From NCBI GenBank assembly GCA_964347945.1, contig CAYGAW010000044.1, forward strand, positions 1 to 16,518: a stretch of DNA of 16,518 nucleotides. Direction: 5' to 3'. The DNA is from CAYGAW01 sp964347945. Its GTDB lineage: Bacteria; Chloroflexota; Anaerolineae; UBA7937; B3-Chlor. The position numbers and the translations under genes are program-made. Of this stretch, positions 6,972 to 13,792 are shown piece by piece. Within the stretch, counting starts at the first letter, position 1. Every line of letters starts with the position of its first letter. The notes under the pieces are model-generated. The model saw only the letters and a program-made list of their open reading frames with translations, did no database searches and was not told the DNA's origin.

Positions 6972-7495
6972 CACTCAACCCGCAAGACGAAGGCAGCAAT
7001 CACCCCCACGACGAAGAGTACGAGAACTATCCCGCCACAGCACAGCCACACCGAGGACAGACCAACAACGAGTGTGTCTATGAGCACCGCCCAGGAGAGA
7101 CCCCGGAGACGCCGGATCCCCCGAGCCTCTTCCCCGGGATCACCTGCGGCCTGCGTGGCCTCCGGCGCCCCCTCCGTTGGAGAAGGCTGAGGTTCACTGG
7201 CAGGAGTTTCCACTTCCCCTGGCACCTCAGGCGGGCCGGCGGGCGGGGACTGTGTTGGCTCTGCGGGAGGAACCACCGGAGCTTCTGTCGGCGGCGGGGC
7301 AGGGACCCCGGTTGGGGTAGGCGCGGGGGTTCCGACCGGAGATATCGGAGATTGGAAGGCAGGGTAGGCCACCGTCACGCTGGTGCCGGTTAGCACAAGC
7401 GCACCTACGACGGCAACGACAATCAAGGGCACGAGAGAAAAGACAGCCTCGAGCTCTGCCTTTAGAAAACCACTGACTCTGCGCAACTTGCTCAC
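6971..7495 (-). CDS. proline-rich two-span membrane protein with FQSPISP motif
   Basis: A 174-residue unknown protein. A basic N-terminus leads into a hydrophobic span (about 19-40), then FQSPISPVG (47-55), then a long Pro/Thr/Glu-rich linker (56-120), then one or two hydrophobic spans (about 135-171) and a short tail. The linker resembles an unstructured, possibly O-glycosylated extracytoplasmic region, which fits a glycosyltransferase encoded next. The GTG start overlaps the upstream stop as GTGA, and GGAGGAG lies about 10 nt upstream. It shares the FQSPISP motif and overall layout with the next upstream gene. Confidence 0.75.
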   Translation of the reverse strand: MSKLRRVSGFLKAELEAVFSLVPLIVVAVVGALVLTGTSVTVAYPAFQSPISPVGTPAPTPTGVPAPPPTEAPVVPPAEPTQSPPAGPPEVPGEVETPASEPQPSPTEGAPEATQAAGDPGEEARGIRRLRGLSWAVLIDTLVVGLSSVWLCCGGIVLVLFVVGVIAAFVLRVE

Positions 7496-7863
7496 TCGTT
7501 ATCTTCTCCTCCCTCTCTCCTTTGTCTCCAGTACATCACGCTCCCCACCACGATCACTATTACCAGCAAGCCTATCGCCCACGGGATGAAGTTGGGAGCA
7601 GTGGGCACGGCGACCAAGGCTGGCCCTTCCACCGTCACTCGTGGTGTTGCTGTCACTTGCGGTCCTGCAGGCGACGCTTCAGGGGGGGCGATGGGGCTTA
7701 TGGGCGACTGGAAGAAGCACATCTTGGACGCAGGCCCAGCCGCTGTCGCCAGCAGTGCGATCAGGACAGACAGCAGGATCAAGGGCAGGAGATCCACAAG
7801 CTGCCTAACACCATCCGATCGATCGGTTTTCCTTCCGAAGCTTCGTCGGTTCACCCCACGCAT
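7492..7863 (-). CDS. small two-span membrane protein with FQSPISP motif
   Basis: A 123-residue unknown protein and first gene of the operon. A very basic N-terminus (1-20) is followed by a hydrophobic span (22-42), FQSPISPIAPP (51-61), a Pro/Val/Thr linker (62-90), a second span (92-111) and a charged tail. The layout is the same as in the downstream gene with a shorter linker, so the two are probable paralogs. AGGAG sits directly against the ATG at 7863, so an in-frame GTG at codon 4 (7854, spacing 9 nt) may be the real start. A promoter is visible at 7898-7926. Confidence 0.75.
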   Translation of the reverse strand: MRGVNRRSFGRKTDRSDGVRQLVDLLPLILLSVLIALLATAAGPASKMCFFQSPISPIAPPEASPAGPQVTATPRVTVEGPALVAVPTAPNFIPWAIGLLVIVIVVGSVMYWRQRREGGEDNE

Positions 7864-7897
7864 CTCCTGTCAACAAACGCGAACGCAAGATTGCGAC

Positions 7898-7926
7898 ATT
7901 ATACCGAAATGCAGCGGCTAGGGCAA
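7898..7926 (-). promoter_or_regulatory. promoter of the membrane protein / glycosyltransferase operon
   Basis: On the minus strand, TTGCCC (7921-7926) and a perfect TATAAT (7898-7903) are separated by 17 nt. It lies between the proC stop and the first membrane-protein gene, giving a leader of roughly 28 nt. Confidence 0.7.
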
Positions 7927-7932
7927 GGTGGG

Positions 7933-8763
7933 TCACTCGCTACTCAGCTCGCCAAGATATTTCGACTTCTGATACGCCGCCCAGATGGCCCGCGACAGGA
8001 CCGTACGAAAACCACCTTTCTCCAGCTGATACAAGGCCTCTGCCGAAGTGCCACCCGGCGAGGTGACCATGTTGCGCAGCTCCGCTGGATGGGCGATAGA
8101 CTGGCGAGCAAAGGCGACGGACCCCTGCAAGGTTTGCAGAACCAACTGCTGAGCGATGCGTCTAGGAAATCCTAGGTGCACTCCTGCATCGACGAGAGCT
8201 TCCATGAACAGGAACACATAGGCCGGCCCGGTCCCGCTCAGCGCCGTGGCCATGTCCAGGTAGTCTTCATCTTCGAGATAGATCTCCTCACCGAGAGCCT
8301 GGAGTATGCTCTGCGCCTGAGCTCGCTGTTCCTCCCTTACTCCCTGAGTAGCAGTCCACACAGACATACCCTCACCCACCTGTGCAGGGGTGTTGGGCAT
8401 CACCCTCACCACGGCATCGTGCCCGAGACCGTCGGCGATGACCTTGATCCGGGCGCCAGCGACGATGGAGAGCACCAGAGCACCGGGTTCGACCGCTCCC
8501 TTCAACTCCTTCAGAACGACGGGCAGTACTTGAGGCTTAACAGAGAGGATGACGATCTGTGCCGCTTTGGCGGCCTCACGATTGTCGGTCGTAGCTTTGA
8601 CAGCGTACCTCTCCCGCAGCTCCTGTCCACGTTCCATGAGGGGATCACTGGCCATGATGTGGGCGGGGTCGATCAAGCTTTGACTGAGGATGCCATTCAT
8701 CATGGCTTCTGCCATCACGCCACTCCCGATGAAGGCCAGTTCCAAGTCCTGGAGCTTGCTCAT
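7933..8763 (-). CDS. proC: pyrroline-5-carboxylate reductase
   Basis: Catalyses the last step of proline synthesis, NAD(P)H-dependent reduction of 1-pyrroline-5-carboxylate to L-proline, in the cytoplasm. The 276-residue length is normal. The Rossmann fingerprint FIGSGVMAEAM is at 11-21 and RVMPNTPA at 120-127. The C-terminal dimerisation/active-site motifs are ALSGTGPAYVF (174-184) and VTSPGGTSAEAL (233-244). I chose the ATG at 8763 because GAGAGGTGG is well spaced before it; the in-frame GTG at 8769 sits too close to that SD. It appears monocistronic, with its own weak promoter upstream and a separate promoter for the next operon just beyond its stop. Confidence 0.96.
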   Translation of the reverse strand: MSKLQDLELAFIGSGVMAEAMMNGILSQSLIDPAHIMASDPLMERGQELRERYAVKATTDNREAAKAAQIVILSVKPQVLPVVLKELKGAVEPGALVLSIVAGARIKVIADGLGHDAVVRVMPNTPAQVGEGMSVWTATQGVREEQRAQAQSILQALGEEIYLEDEDYLDMATALSGTGPAYVFLFMEALVDAGVHLGFPRRIAQQLVLQTLQGSVAFARQSIAHPAELRNMVTSPGGTSAEALYQLEKGGFRTVLSRAIWAAYQKSKYLGELSSE

Positions 8764-8793
8764 CTGCACCCACCTCTCGGCATTTGAGAAAAT

Positions 8794-8799
8794 ACTATA
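8794..8799 (-). promoter_or_regulatory. candidate -10 box of proC
   Basis: TATAGT on the minus strand lies about 30 nt before the proC ATG. No good -35 hexamer is visible at 16-18 nt upstream, so this is weak. Confidence 0.3.
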
Positions 8800-9086
8800 T
8801 CACGACTGAAGGCATTTGGCTAAGAGCGACCTTAAGAGAAGCGCCGCCCCGGCTTCTGACCAGTATCCCTCGGGAACGGCGCCATTGACCCGCAGTCTTG
8901 TTTCGCAACCAGGATCATGCCACCAGAGGTCGGTACTCCTTCGTCGTGCACCTGTCCGCAGCCACCTTCGAAGTACGGCGCCTTGCCTCTGGAGCCAGCT
9001 GACAGATCACCACCTTTTCCACCATCCACACGACCCTGACAGTCGCACCCACAGCACTTCCCTCCATCGAGTGCTCGGAACCGAGG
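8800..9086. other. intergenic region between third paralog and proC
   Basis: Apart from the proC -10 box at its left edge I see no gene, clear terminator or repeat. Short open frames on the minus strand (60-65 codons) lack ribosome binding sites and recognisable sequence. Confidence 0.4.
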
Positions 9087-9608
9087 TCAGACAGCACTCT
9101 TGGGGTCAGTGCAGATGATCTGCACGAGGCCCCTGTTAACGATGATGGCCTCTCCGGTGAAGCTCGTATTTGGCAGGAGTGTAAATACCGCCCTTGCCTG
9201 AGTGAGAGGCATGAACCGGCGGGTCCATGCTACCAGCACGGTCTTCAACTCCCCAGTCCCTCGCACGTGCAACTTACCTGTCAACTCGAACCAAGGCACC
9301 GTGAGGAAGACGTCCCACTCCCTAGTTGCGACGTGCTTGTACAGGCGACGCTCCGCCGCCCTGTCGCTTTCCTTGCCACTGATGGCAAACAGGATACTCT
9401 GCTTCTCCAGAGTGGCGGAGGTGTAGCTCGCGATCCCCTTCTTGGGACTCAGGAGTCTTGTCACCTGAACATCCCTCAATTCGATTGAGGATGCCAGCTC
9501 ATCGTTCAGTATGTCCGTCAAACGTTGTCCCCCTGTCCGCACGGTCCCCACGATGCGATACTGCTGCGTGAAGAACTCCGCAACTTCAACCCCTGCGTCC
9601 ATCCCCAT
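9087..9608 (-). CDS. two-domain beta-rich protein, paralog C
   Basis: A 173-residue protein of unknown function, related to the proteins at 10446-10976 and 10976-11521. Shared positions include a G-x(3)-T/R-x-G-x-R-L/F segment with a following Leu-Asn (GTVRTGGQRLTDILN, 21-35), RFMPLTQARAVF (131-142) and IIVNRGLVQI (155-164). All three consist of two similar halves. It has no signal peptide or membrane span, so it is probably cytoplasmic. GGAGGG lies just before the ATG at 9608; Met3 (9602) is an equally possible start. It follows sfsA after 120 nt and may belong to the same transcript as ligA. Confidence 0.8.
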   Translation of the reverse strand: MGMDAGVEVAEFFTQQYRIVGTVRTGGQRLTDILNDELASSIELRDVQVTRLLSPKKGIASYTSATLEKQSILFAISGKESDRAAERRLYKHVATREWDVFLTVPWFELTGKLHVRGTGELKTVLVAWTRRFMPLTQARAVFTLLPNTSFTGEAIIVNRGLVQIICTDPKSAV

Positions 9609-9728
9609 GTTCCCTCCACTACTCGAATTACGCGGTTCCAGGGAAGTACCATGGCGCCTACTTTGCCGCCACTCTCAGAACCTGCAGAGGCGAAGGTCAG
9701 GCCTCCTGGGCACGTGCGCTCCGAGCGC

Positions 9729-10436
9729 CTACACGTCCCCTCCTAGCAGAACCGGCACTCGTTTGCGGACGACGATCTCACTGCGGCTGACCCCGCAGGT
9801 GTAGGAATAGACCTCCACTCCGTCGAACGCCACTTCTCTCAGCACTTCGCCGAAGCGTGCGTCTGATTCATCGTGTGGAGCAAAGGCCTCCGCATCGGCC
9901 CGCTGTATCACAAAGACGACGGCCGTGCGGTTCCCATCGAGCGAAGCTCTCCGCAACTCGTTCAAGTGGCGCGCTCCACGCTCGGTCACCGCATCGGGAA
10001 AACGGCCTATGCCTTCCTGAACCAAGGTAACCGATTTCACTTCCACCAGACACGCCCCTCTCTCCCCATCGGCTTCGAGGAGGAAATCCAGCCGGCTGTC
10101 CCCGTAAACAACTTCTCGTTGCGCAACCGAGTAATGCAAGAACTCCGGCAAAGCGCAATTCTCGACGGCTTCATGAAACAGCTTGTTGGGCAAGCGGGCA
10201 TCGATGGATACCAGAGTGTGGGGCAGGGACACCATCAGCAGGTCATAGTCTGTGACGCGATGCGGGCTTCTGGCTTCCGCCAGCAGTATAGGATGGTCAG
10301 GGGACAGCAACTCCGTCAGCCGCCCGGAGTTCGGGACGTGGGCAGCACGTTCCTCACCTGCCAGCCGCACCCGGGCACGAAACCTATTCTCCCTGGCAAT
10401 GAAAGCCCCTTCCAACAAGCGCCGTCCCACTTTCAT
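9729..10436 (-). CDS. sfsA: sugar fermentation stimulation protein SfsA family
   Basis: A 235-residue protein of normal family length. Family motifs are HVPNSGRLTELL (33-44), GDSRLDFLL (112-120), CLVEVKSVTL (129-138) and FPDAVTERGARHLNEL (146-161). Asp117, Glu132 and Lys134 fit a PD-(D/E)xK nuclease-like core after an OB-like N-terminal part. In E. coli, SfsA was named for its effect on maltose metabolism and is reported to bind DNA; the biochemical role in most bacteria remains unclear. Its ATG is 9 nt after the stop of paralog B and lacks a clear SD, suggesting coupled translation. It sits between two members of the same paralog family. Confidence 0.93.
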   Translation of the reverse strand: MKVGRRLLEGAFIARENRFRARVRLAGEERAAHVPNSGRLTELLSPDHPILLAEARSPHRVTDYDLLMVSLPHTLVSIDARLPNKLFHEAVENCALPEFLHYSVAQREVVYGDSRLDFLLEADGERGACLVEVKSVTLVQEGIGRFPDAVTERGARHLNELRRASLDGNRTAVVFVIQRADAEAFAPHDESDARFGEVLREVAFDGVEVYSYTCGVSRSEIVVRKRVPVLLGGDV

Positions 10437-10445
10437 TGCACACAG

Positions 10446-10976
10446 TCATCCATCCCCATCCTCCGGCAGCATTATCTGCGCCTTGCGCCGATTTAGGATC
10501 ACTACGTCCCTGTGCCAAGTCACCTCAGGGTGATCCTTGAGGGTGACCTTGGCGTCAGAGAGGGGGACGAAGGATGGAGTGAGCTGCCACAGAGAGCGCT
10601 CCACATCATTGCCTCTGGGGAGATGCAGACAACCTTCGAAACTGAAGGGTGGCACCCTCACCACCGCCTTGTGACGCTCCTTCTCCCCGTACTCAAAGCT
10701 GCTGAATTGGCGCCGCTCCTCCAGGGCAGGCTCGGGACCATGCGGAACGATGAAGGCGATGGACATCGTATTGATGTGGACGAAGCCGCCCGCCACACCA
10801 GGCTCCTCAACCTTCTCCAGAGGCTTGCTCGTAGCCTCGGTGAGCACAAGCACATGCGGCTGTTCATAGTTCAGCGTATCGGATAGGCGGCCTTGCGTCG
10901 TGCGAAGGCGCCCCGTGACAACATGTGTGTCCGTGAACACCTCTATCTCGATTTGCCTGCGTGGCTCGGCATGCAT
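10446..10976 (-). CDS. two-domain beta-rich protein, paralog B
   Basis: A 176-residue unknown protein. I chose the ATG at 10976, preceded by GGGAGGA at 4 nt and overlapping the upstream TAA as TAATG; a longer frame to 11057 would overlap the upstream gene and lacks an SD. The first half includes EIEVFTDTHVVTGRL (10-24), LSDTLNYEQ (31-39) and FVHINTMSIAFIVP (65-78). The second half includes VVRVPPFSFEGCLHL (105-119), SFVPLSDAKVTL (135-146) and VVILNRRKAQIMLP (158-171). The two halves align with each other and with paralogs A and C. No membrane span or known catalytic motif is seen. Confidence 0.82.
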   Translation of the reverse strand: MHAEPRRQIEIEVFTDTHVVTGRLRTTQGRLSDTLNYEQPHVLVLTEATSKPLEKVEEPGVAGGFVHINTMSIAFIVPHGPEPALEERRQFSSFEYGEKERHKAVVRVPPFSFEGCLHLPRGNDVERSLWQLTPSFVPLSDAKVTLKDHPEVTWHRDVVILNRRKAQIMLPEDGDG

Positions 10977-11521
10977 TATTCCTCCCTCTGCGCTGTAGGA
11001 GCAGGCCAGTACAACTGCGCCTTGGCCCGATTGAAGAGCACTACCTCTCCCTCCCAAAGCAACTTGGGATTAGGCGCGTACACTATCCTCACATCGGTGA
11101 CAGGCATGAAGGAATCGCTGAAAGTGGAGAGTGCGTGGCGCACGTCGGCCCCCATGGCCACATGTACGTGGCCCCTCAAGACGAATGGAGCGACGCTCAC
11201 AAACACTTCGTGTCGTGACTTCTCAACGTACTCCCAGGGCCTCATGTCAAGCTCCGACGGTGGCACCGGCGTTGGGGTCTCCCGAGGGATGACCACCAGC
11301 ATGGACTCCCTGTTCACCATAACGTAGCCTACCGACAGATCGGAGGCGTCCGGGTTCTGCAGAGAGCGCACCGCGGCGTTATCGAGCGTTATCGTTGGTG
11401 CATCTTCCAGGTTCAGCCAGTTGGAGAAACGTCTGCCGCGCGTGGACAGATTGCCGAGAAGATGGTGATCTGTGGTGAAGACCTCCACTTCTACCACGGT
11501 CGGGTACCGCAGATCTTCCAT
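10976..11521 (-). CDS. two-domain beta-rich protein, paralog A
   Basis: A 181-residue unknown protein starting at the ATG at 11521, with GGGAGG 7 nt upstream. An in-frame ATG at 11560 has no SD. The internal repeat is clearest here. Half 1 (about 11-80) has EVEVFTTDHHLLGNL, ITLDNAAVRSL and YVMVNRESMLVVIP. Half 2 (about 104-173) has EVFVSVAPFVLRGHV, MPVTDVRIVY and VVLFNRAKAQLYWP. A short Pro-rich linker with an acidic/aromatic segment joins them. It begins 74 nt after the ligA stop and is probably co-transcribed with ligA. Function unknown; a small-ligand or RNA/DNA-binding beta-barrel is possible but not shown. Confidence 0.82.
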   Translation of the reverse strand: MEDLRYPTVVEVEVFTTDHHLLGNLSTRGRRFSNWLNLEDAPTITLDNAAVRSLQNPDASDLSVGYVMVNRESMLVVIPRETPTPVPPSELDMRPWEYVEKSRHEVFVSVAPFVLRGHVHVAMGADVRHALSTFSDSFMPVTDVRIVYAPNPKLLWEGEVVLFNRAKAQLYWPAPTAQREE

Positions 11522-11595
11522 GCTCCAGCCTCCCCCTTTCTCGTCCGTCGCCCGCGCCATAACTGCAAGTCGAGCGCCATCGCTTTACAATGTGC

Positions 11596-13626
11596 CTACC
11601 CGGAATCCTCCAACGCCCTCAATCCCTCCTCGTCAATAGAAGGCACGTCCAGCTCCTGCGCCCTTCTGACCTTGGTGCCGCCGGGGCCATCACCGATCAG
11701 AAGATAGCTTGTATTGCGACTCACGCTGGAAGTGACCCGCCCTCCTCTCGCCTCGATGAACTCGGTGGCTTCGTCTCGACTCAGGGTGGGCAGAGTTCCG
11801 GTGATGACAAAGGTCAAACCGCTCAACGGCCCTTCCTCTACAGCTGCCTCTTCCGGCAGGCGCGTCATGCGTATCCCGGCCTGCCGCAACTTCTCTATGA
11901 CCTGCTGATTGCGCTCTTGGGCGAAGAAGTCGACGATGTTCTGCGACGTGTGAGGTCCCAGCCCTTCTACGGCCTCCAACTGCTCGTCGCTGGCCTGCAT
12001 CAGCTCCTGTAGCGAGGCAAAGCGCCGAGTGAGCAGCTGTGCCACGGTCGCTCCCACCCCTCGTATGCCCAGGCCAGTGATGAGACGCCACAGTGGCCGC
12101 TCCTTGGACTCTTCAATGGCTTGCAGCAGATTCTCCACACTCTTCTCCGCAAAACCCTCCATCGCCAAGACGTCTTCGGGCCTCAGGTAGTAGAAGTCGG
12201 CCACGTCTCGCAGAAGCCCCTTCTCCACGAAGGTCCGGGCCAGTCTTTCGCCGAAACCCTCGATATCCATCGCCCCTCGGGAGGCAAAGTGCTCCACTCT
12301 CGCCACCAACTGCGCCGGGCACGACGCATTGATGCAGTAGTACATCACCTCGTCCTCAGGCTTGACCACCGGTTGCCCGCACACGGGGCAGGATTTGACC
12401 ATCTCGAAGGGCTTCTCCTCCCCCGTACGCAGTTCCTTCACAGGACCCACCACCTGAGGGATTACGTCTCCCGCCCGTTTCACAATCACCGTGTCGCCCT
12501 CGCGGATGTCCTTGCGATGGATGTAGTCTTCGTTATGTAAAGTTGCGCGACGGATGGTCACCCCGCCTATTTGGATCGGTTCGAGCTCCGCGTACGGGTT
12601 GAGAGTGCCGGTACGCCCTACGTTGATACCAATGCGCAGCAGCTTGGTGATCCCCTCGTGGGCCGGGAACTTGTACGCGATAGCCCACCGAGGCGCGTGC
12701 GACACGTCGCCCAACACGTCCTGTTGGGCGAGGCTGTCGACCTTGATCACCACGCCATCGACATCGTAGTTCAGTTCTTCCCTCTGGCCAAGCCACCTTT
12801 CATAGTGGGCGAAAACCTGGTCCAGGTCCTCACAAAGGGCGATGTCCTCCGCCGTGGGGAAGCCCATCCGCTGGAGATAGGTCAGGGCAGCCCACTGCGT
12901 CTCCAGGGCCACCCCTTCCGTGTCCCCTGCGGCGTACACGAAGATACTCAAGGGGCGCGTGGCCGTGATCGAGGGGTCCAGCTGCCGCACCGAACCCGCG
13001 GCTGCATTTCGCGGATTGGCGAAGGGTTTCTCCTCCGCAGCTTCCCGTTGTCTATTCATTTCCTCGAAGCGATCGCGTGGCATATAAACCTCGCCACGCA
13101 CTTCGAGATACGGGGGAGGAGCCTGATCGCCCACCACTGGGATCCTCAAGGGGATGGCCGGTATGGTTCTCAGGTTCTGGGTGACATCTTCGCCCACAAA
13201 GCCGTTGCCGCGGGTCGCCCCCTGTACCAGCCCGCCTTCTTCGTAGATGAGGGAAACGGCGAGGCCGTCGATCTTGGGCTCCACAGTATACCGGAGACCA
13301 GCTCCGTCTCCCAGCAGCCTCCGTATGCGCCTCTCCCAGGCCCTCACCTCCTCCTCATCGAAGGCGTTGTCCAGACTGAGGAGAGGTCGACGGTGTTCCA
13401 CCTTCTCGAACTGCGGCAGCGGCTCGGCGCCCACTCTCTGTGTGGGGGAATCGGGCGTCACAAGCTCGGGGTGGGCAGCCTCCAGTTCCTTCAGTTCCTG
13501 TATCAGAGCGTCGTACTCCGCGTCCGAGATCTCAGGATCATCGAGCACGTAGTACCGGTAGGCGTGGTAGTGAATCAGCTTTCGCAGGTTCTCGATGCGC
13601 TGTGCAACCTCGTCCTTTGCTCCCAT
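11596..13626 (-). CDS. ligA: NAD-dependent DNA ligase
   Basis: Seals DNA nicks in replication and repair, using NAD+ to adenylate its catalytic lysine. The 676-residue protein is full length. It has the Ia domain (HAYRYYVLDDPEISDAEYD, 21-39), adenylation motif EPKIDG with Lys118, DGVVIK (290-295) and an OB fold with the RTGTLNPYAELEPI stretch (338-351). A zinc site follows with Cys413, Cys416, Cys431 and Cys436, then helix-hairpin-helix repeats (about 450-570) and a C-terminal BRCT domain (597-676, including FVITGTLPTLSRDEA). All expected catalytic elements are present. SD GAGGTGG precedes the ATG closely. A strong promoter is at 13700-13728. It is the first gene of a run that continues into paralogs A and B, sfsA and possibly C. 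Confidence 0.98.
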   Translation of the reverse strand: MGAKDEVAQRIENLRKLIHYHAYRYYVLDDPEISDAEYDALIQELKELEAAHPELVTPDSPTQRVGAEPLPQFEKVEHRRPLLSLDNAFDEEEVRAWERRIRRLLGDGAGLRYTVEPKIDGLAVSLIYEEGGLVQGATRGNGFVGEDVTQNLRTIPAIPLRIPVVGDQAPPPYLEVRGEVYMPRDRFEEMNRQREAAEEKPFANPRNAAAGSVRQLDPSITATRPLSIFVYAAGDTEGVALETQWAALTYLQRMGFPTAEDIALCEDLDQVFAHYERWLGQREELNYDVDGVVIKVDSLAQQDVLGDVSHAPRWAIAYKFPAHEGITKLLRIGINVGRTGTLNPYAELEPIQIGGVTIRRATLHNEDYIHRKDIREGDTVIVKRAGDVIPQVVGPVKELRTGEEKPFEMVKSCPVCGQPVVKPEDEVMYYCINASCPAQLVARVEHFASRGAMDIEGFGERLARTFVEKGLLRDVADFYYLRPEDVLAMEGFAEKSVENLLQAIEESKERPLWRLITGLGIRGVGATVAQLLTRRFASLQELMQASDEQLEAVEGLGPHTSQNIVDFFAQERNQQVIEKLRQAGIRMTRLPEEAAVEEGPLSGLTFVITGTLPTLSRDEATEFIEARGGRVTSSVSRNTSYLLIGDGPGGTKVRRAQELDVPSIDEEGLRALEDSG

Positions 13627-13699
13627 TCGCCACCTCGGTCACTCGCCCATACGGGCCTGCACTTCGCACTGAACTGGAAAGAAAGCAGCCTCGTAGGAG

Positions 13700-13728
13700 A
13701 TTATAGCACCTTTTGCCCTCTTGCTCAA
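13700..13728 (-). promoter_or_regulatory. promoter of ligA
   Basis: TTGAGC (13723-13728) and a perfect TATAAT (13700-13705) on the minus strand with a 17-nt spacer. The leader to the ligA ATG would be about 65-70 nt. Confidence 0.75.
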
Positions 13729-13736
13729 TAGCAGGA

Positions 13737-13771
13737 AGGCCCCGACCCGCCATGGGACGGGATCAGGGCCT
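13737..13771 (-). terminator. hairpin between ABC permease gene and ligA promoter
   Basis: An inverted repeat forms about 12 bp with one mismatch and one bulge around an 8-nt loop (outer arms AGGCCC and GGGCCT). It begins 21 nt after the permease stop and ends just before the ligA -35 box. The trailing T-run on the minus strand is weak, so its efficiency is uncertain. Confidence 0.5.
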
Positions 13772-13792
13772 GGAACTAGCAGATAGGGAGGC

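Noticed and set aside
8915..9097. Minus-strand 60-codon frame between proC and paralog C
   Set aside because: It overlaps the end of paralog C, has no ribosome binding site at either Met and shows no recognisable motif.
9723..9735. Small GC-rich hairpin (GCGCT/AGCGC) at the end of sfsA
   Set aside because: The stem is only 5 bp with no T-run and overlaps the sfsA stop, so it is not a credible terminator.
10977..11057. Longer N-terminus for paralog B starting at 11057
   Set aside because: It would overlap the end of paralog A by about 80 nt. The ATG at 10976 has a strong SD and a TAATG overlap, and the family alignment begins after it.
12571..13731. Long plus-strand open frame (386 codons) opposite ligA
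   Set aside because: It is a mirror frame of the clearly conserved ligA coding sequence and overlaps the ligA promoter; the sequence resembles no known protein.
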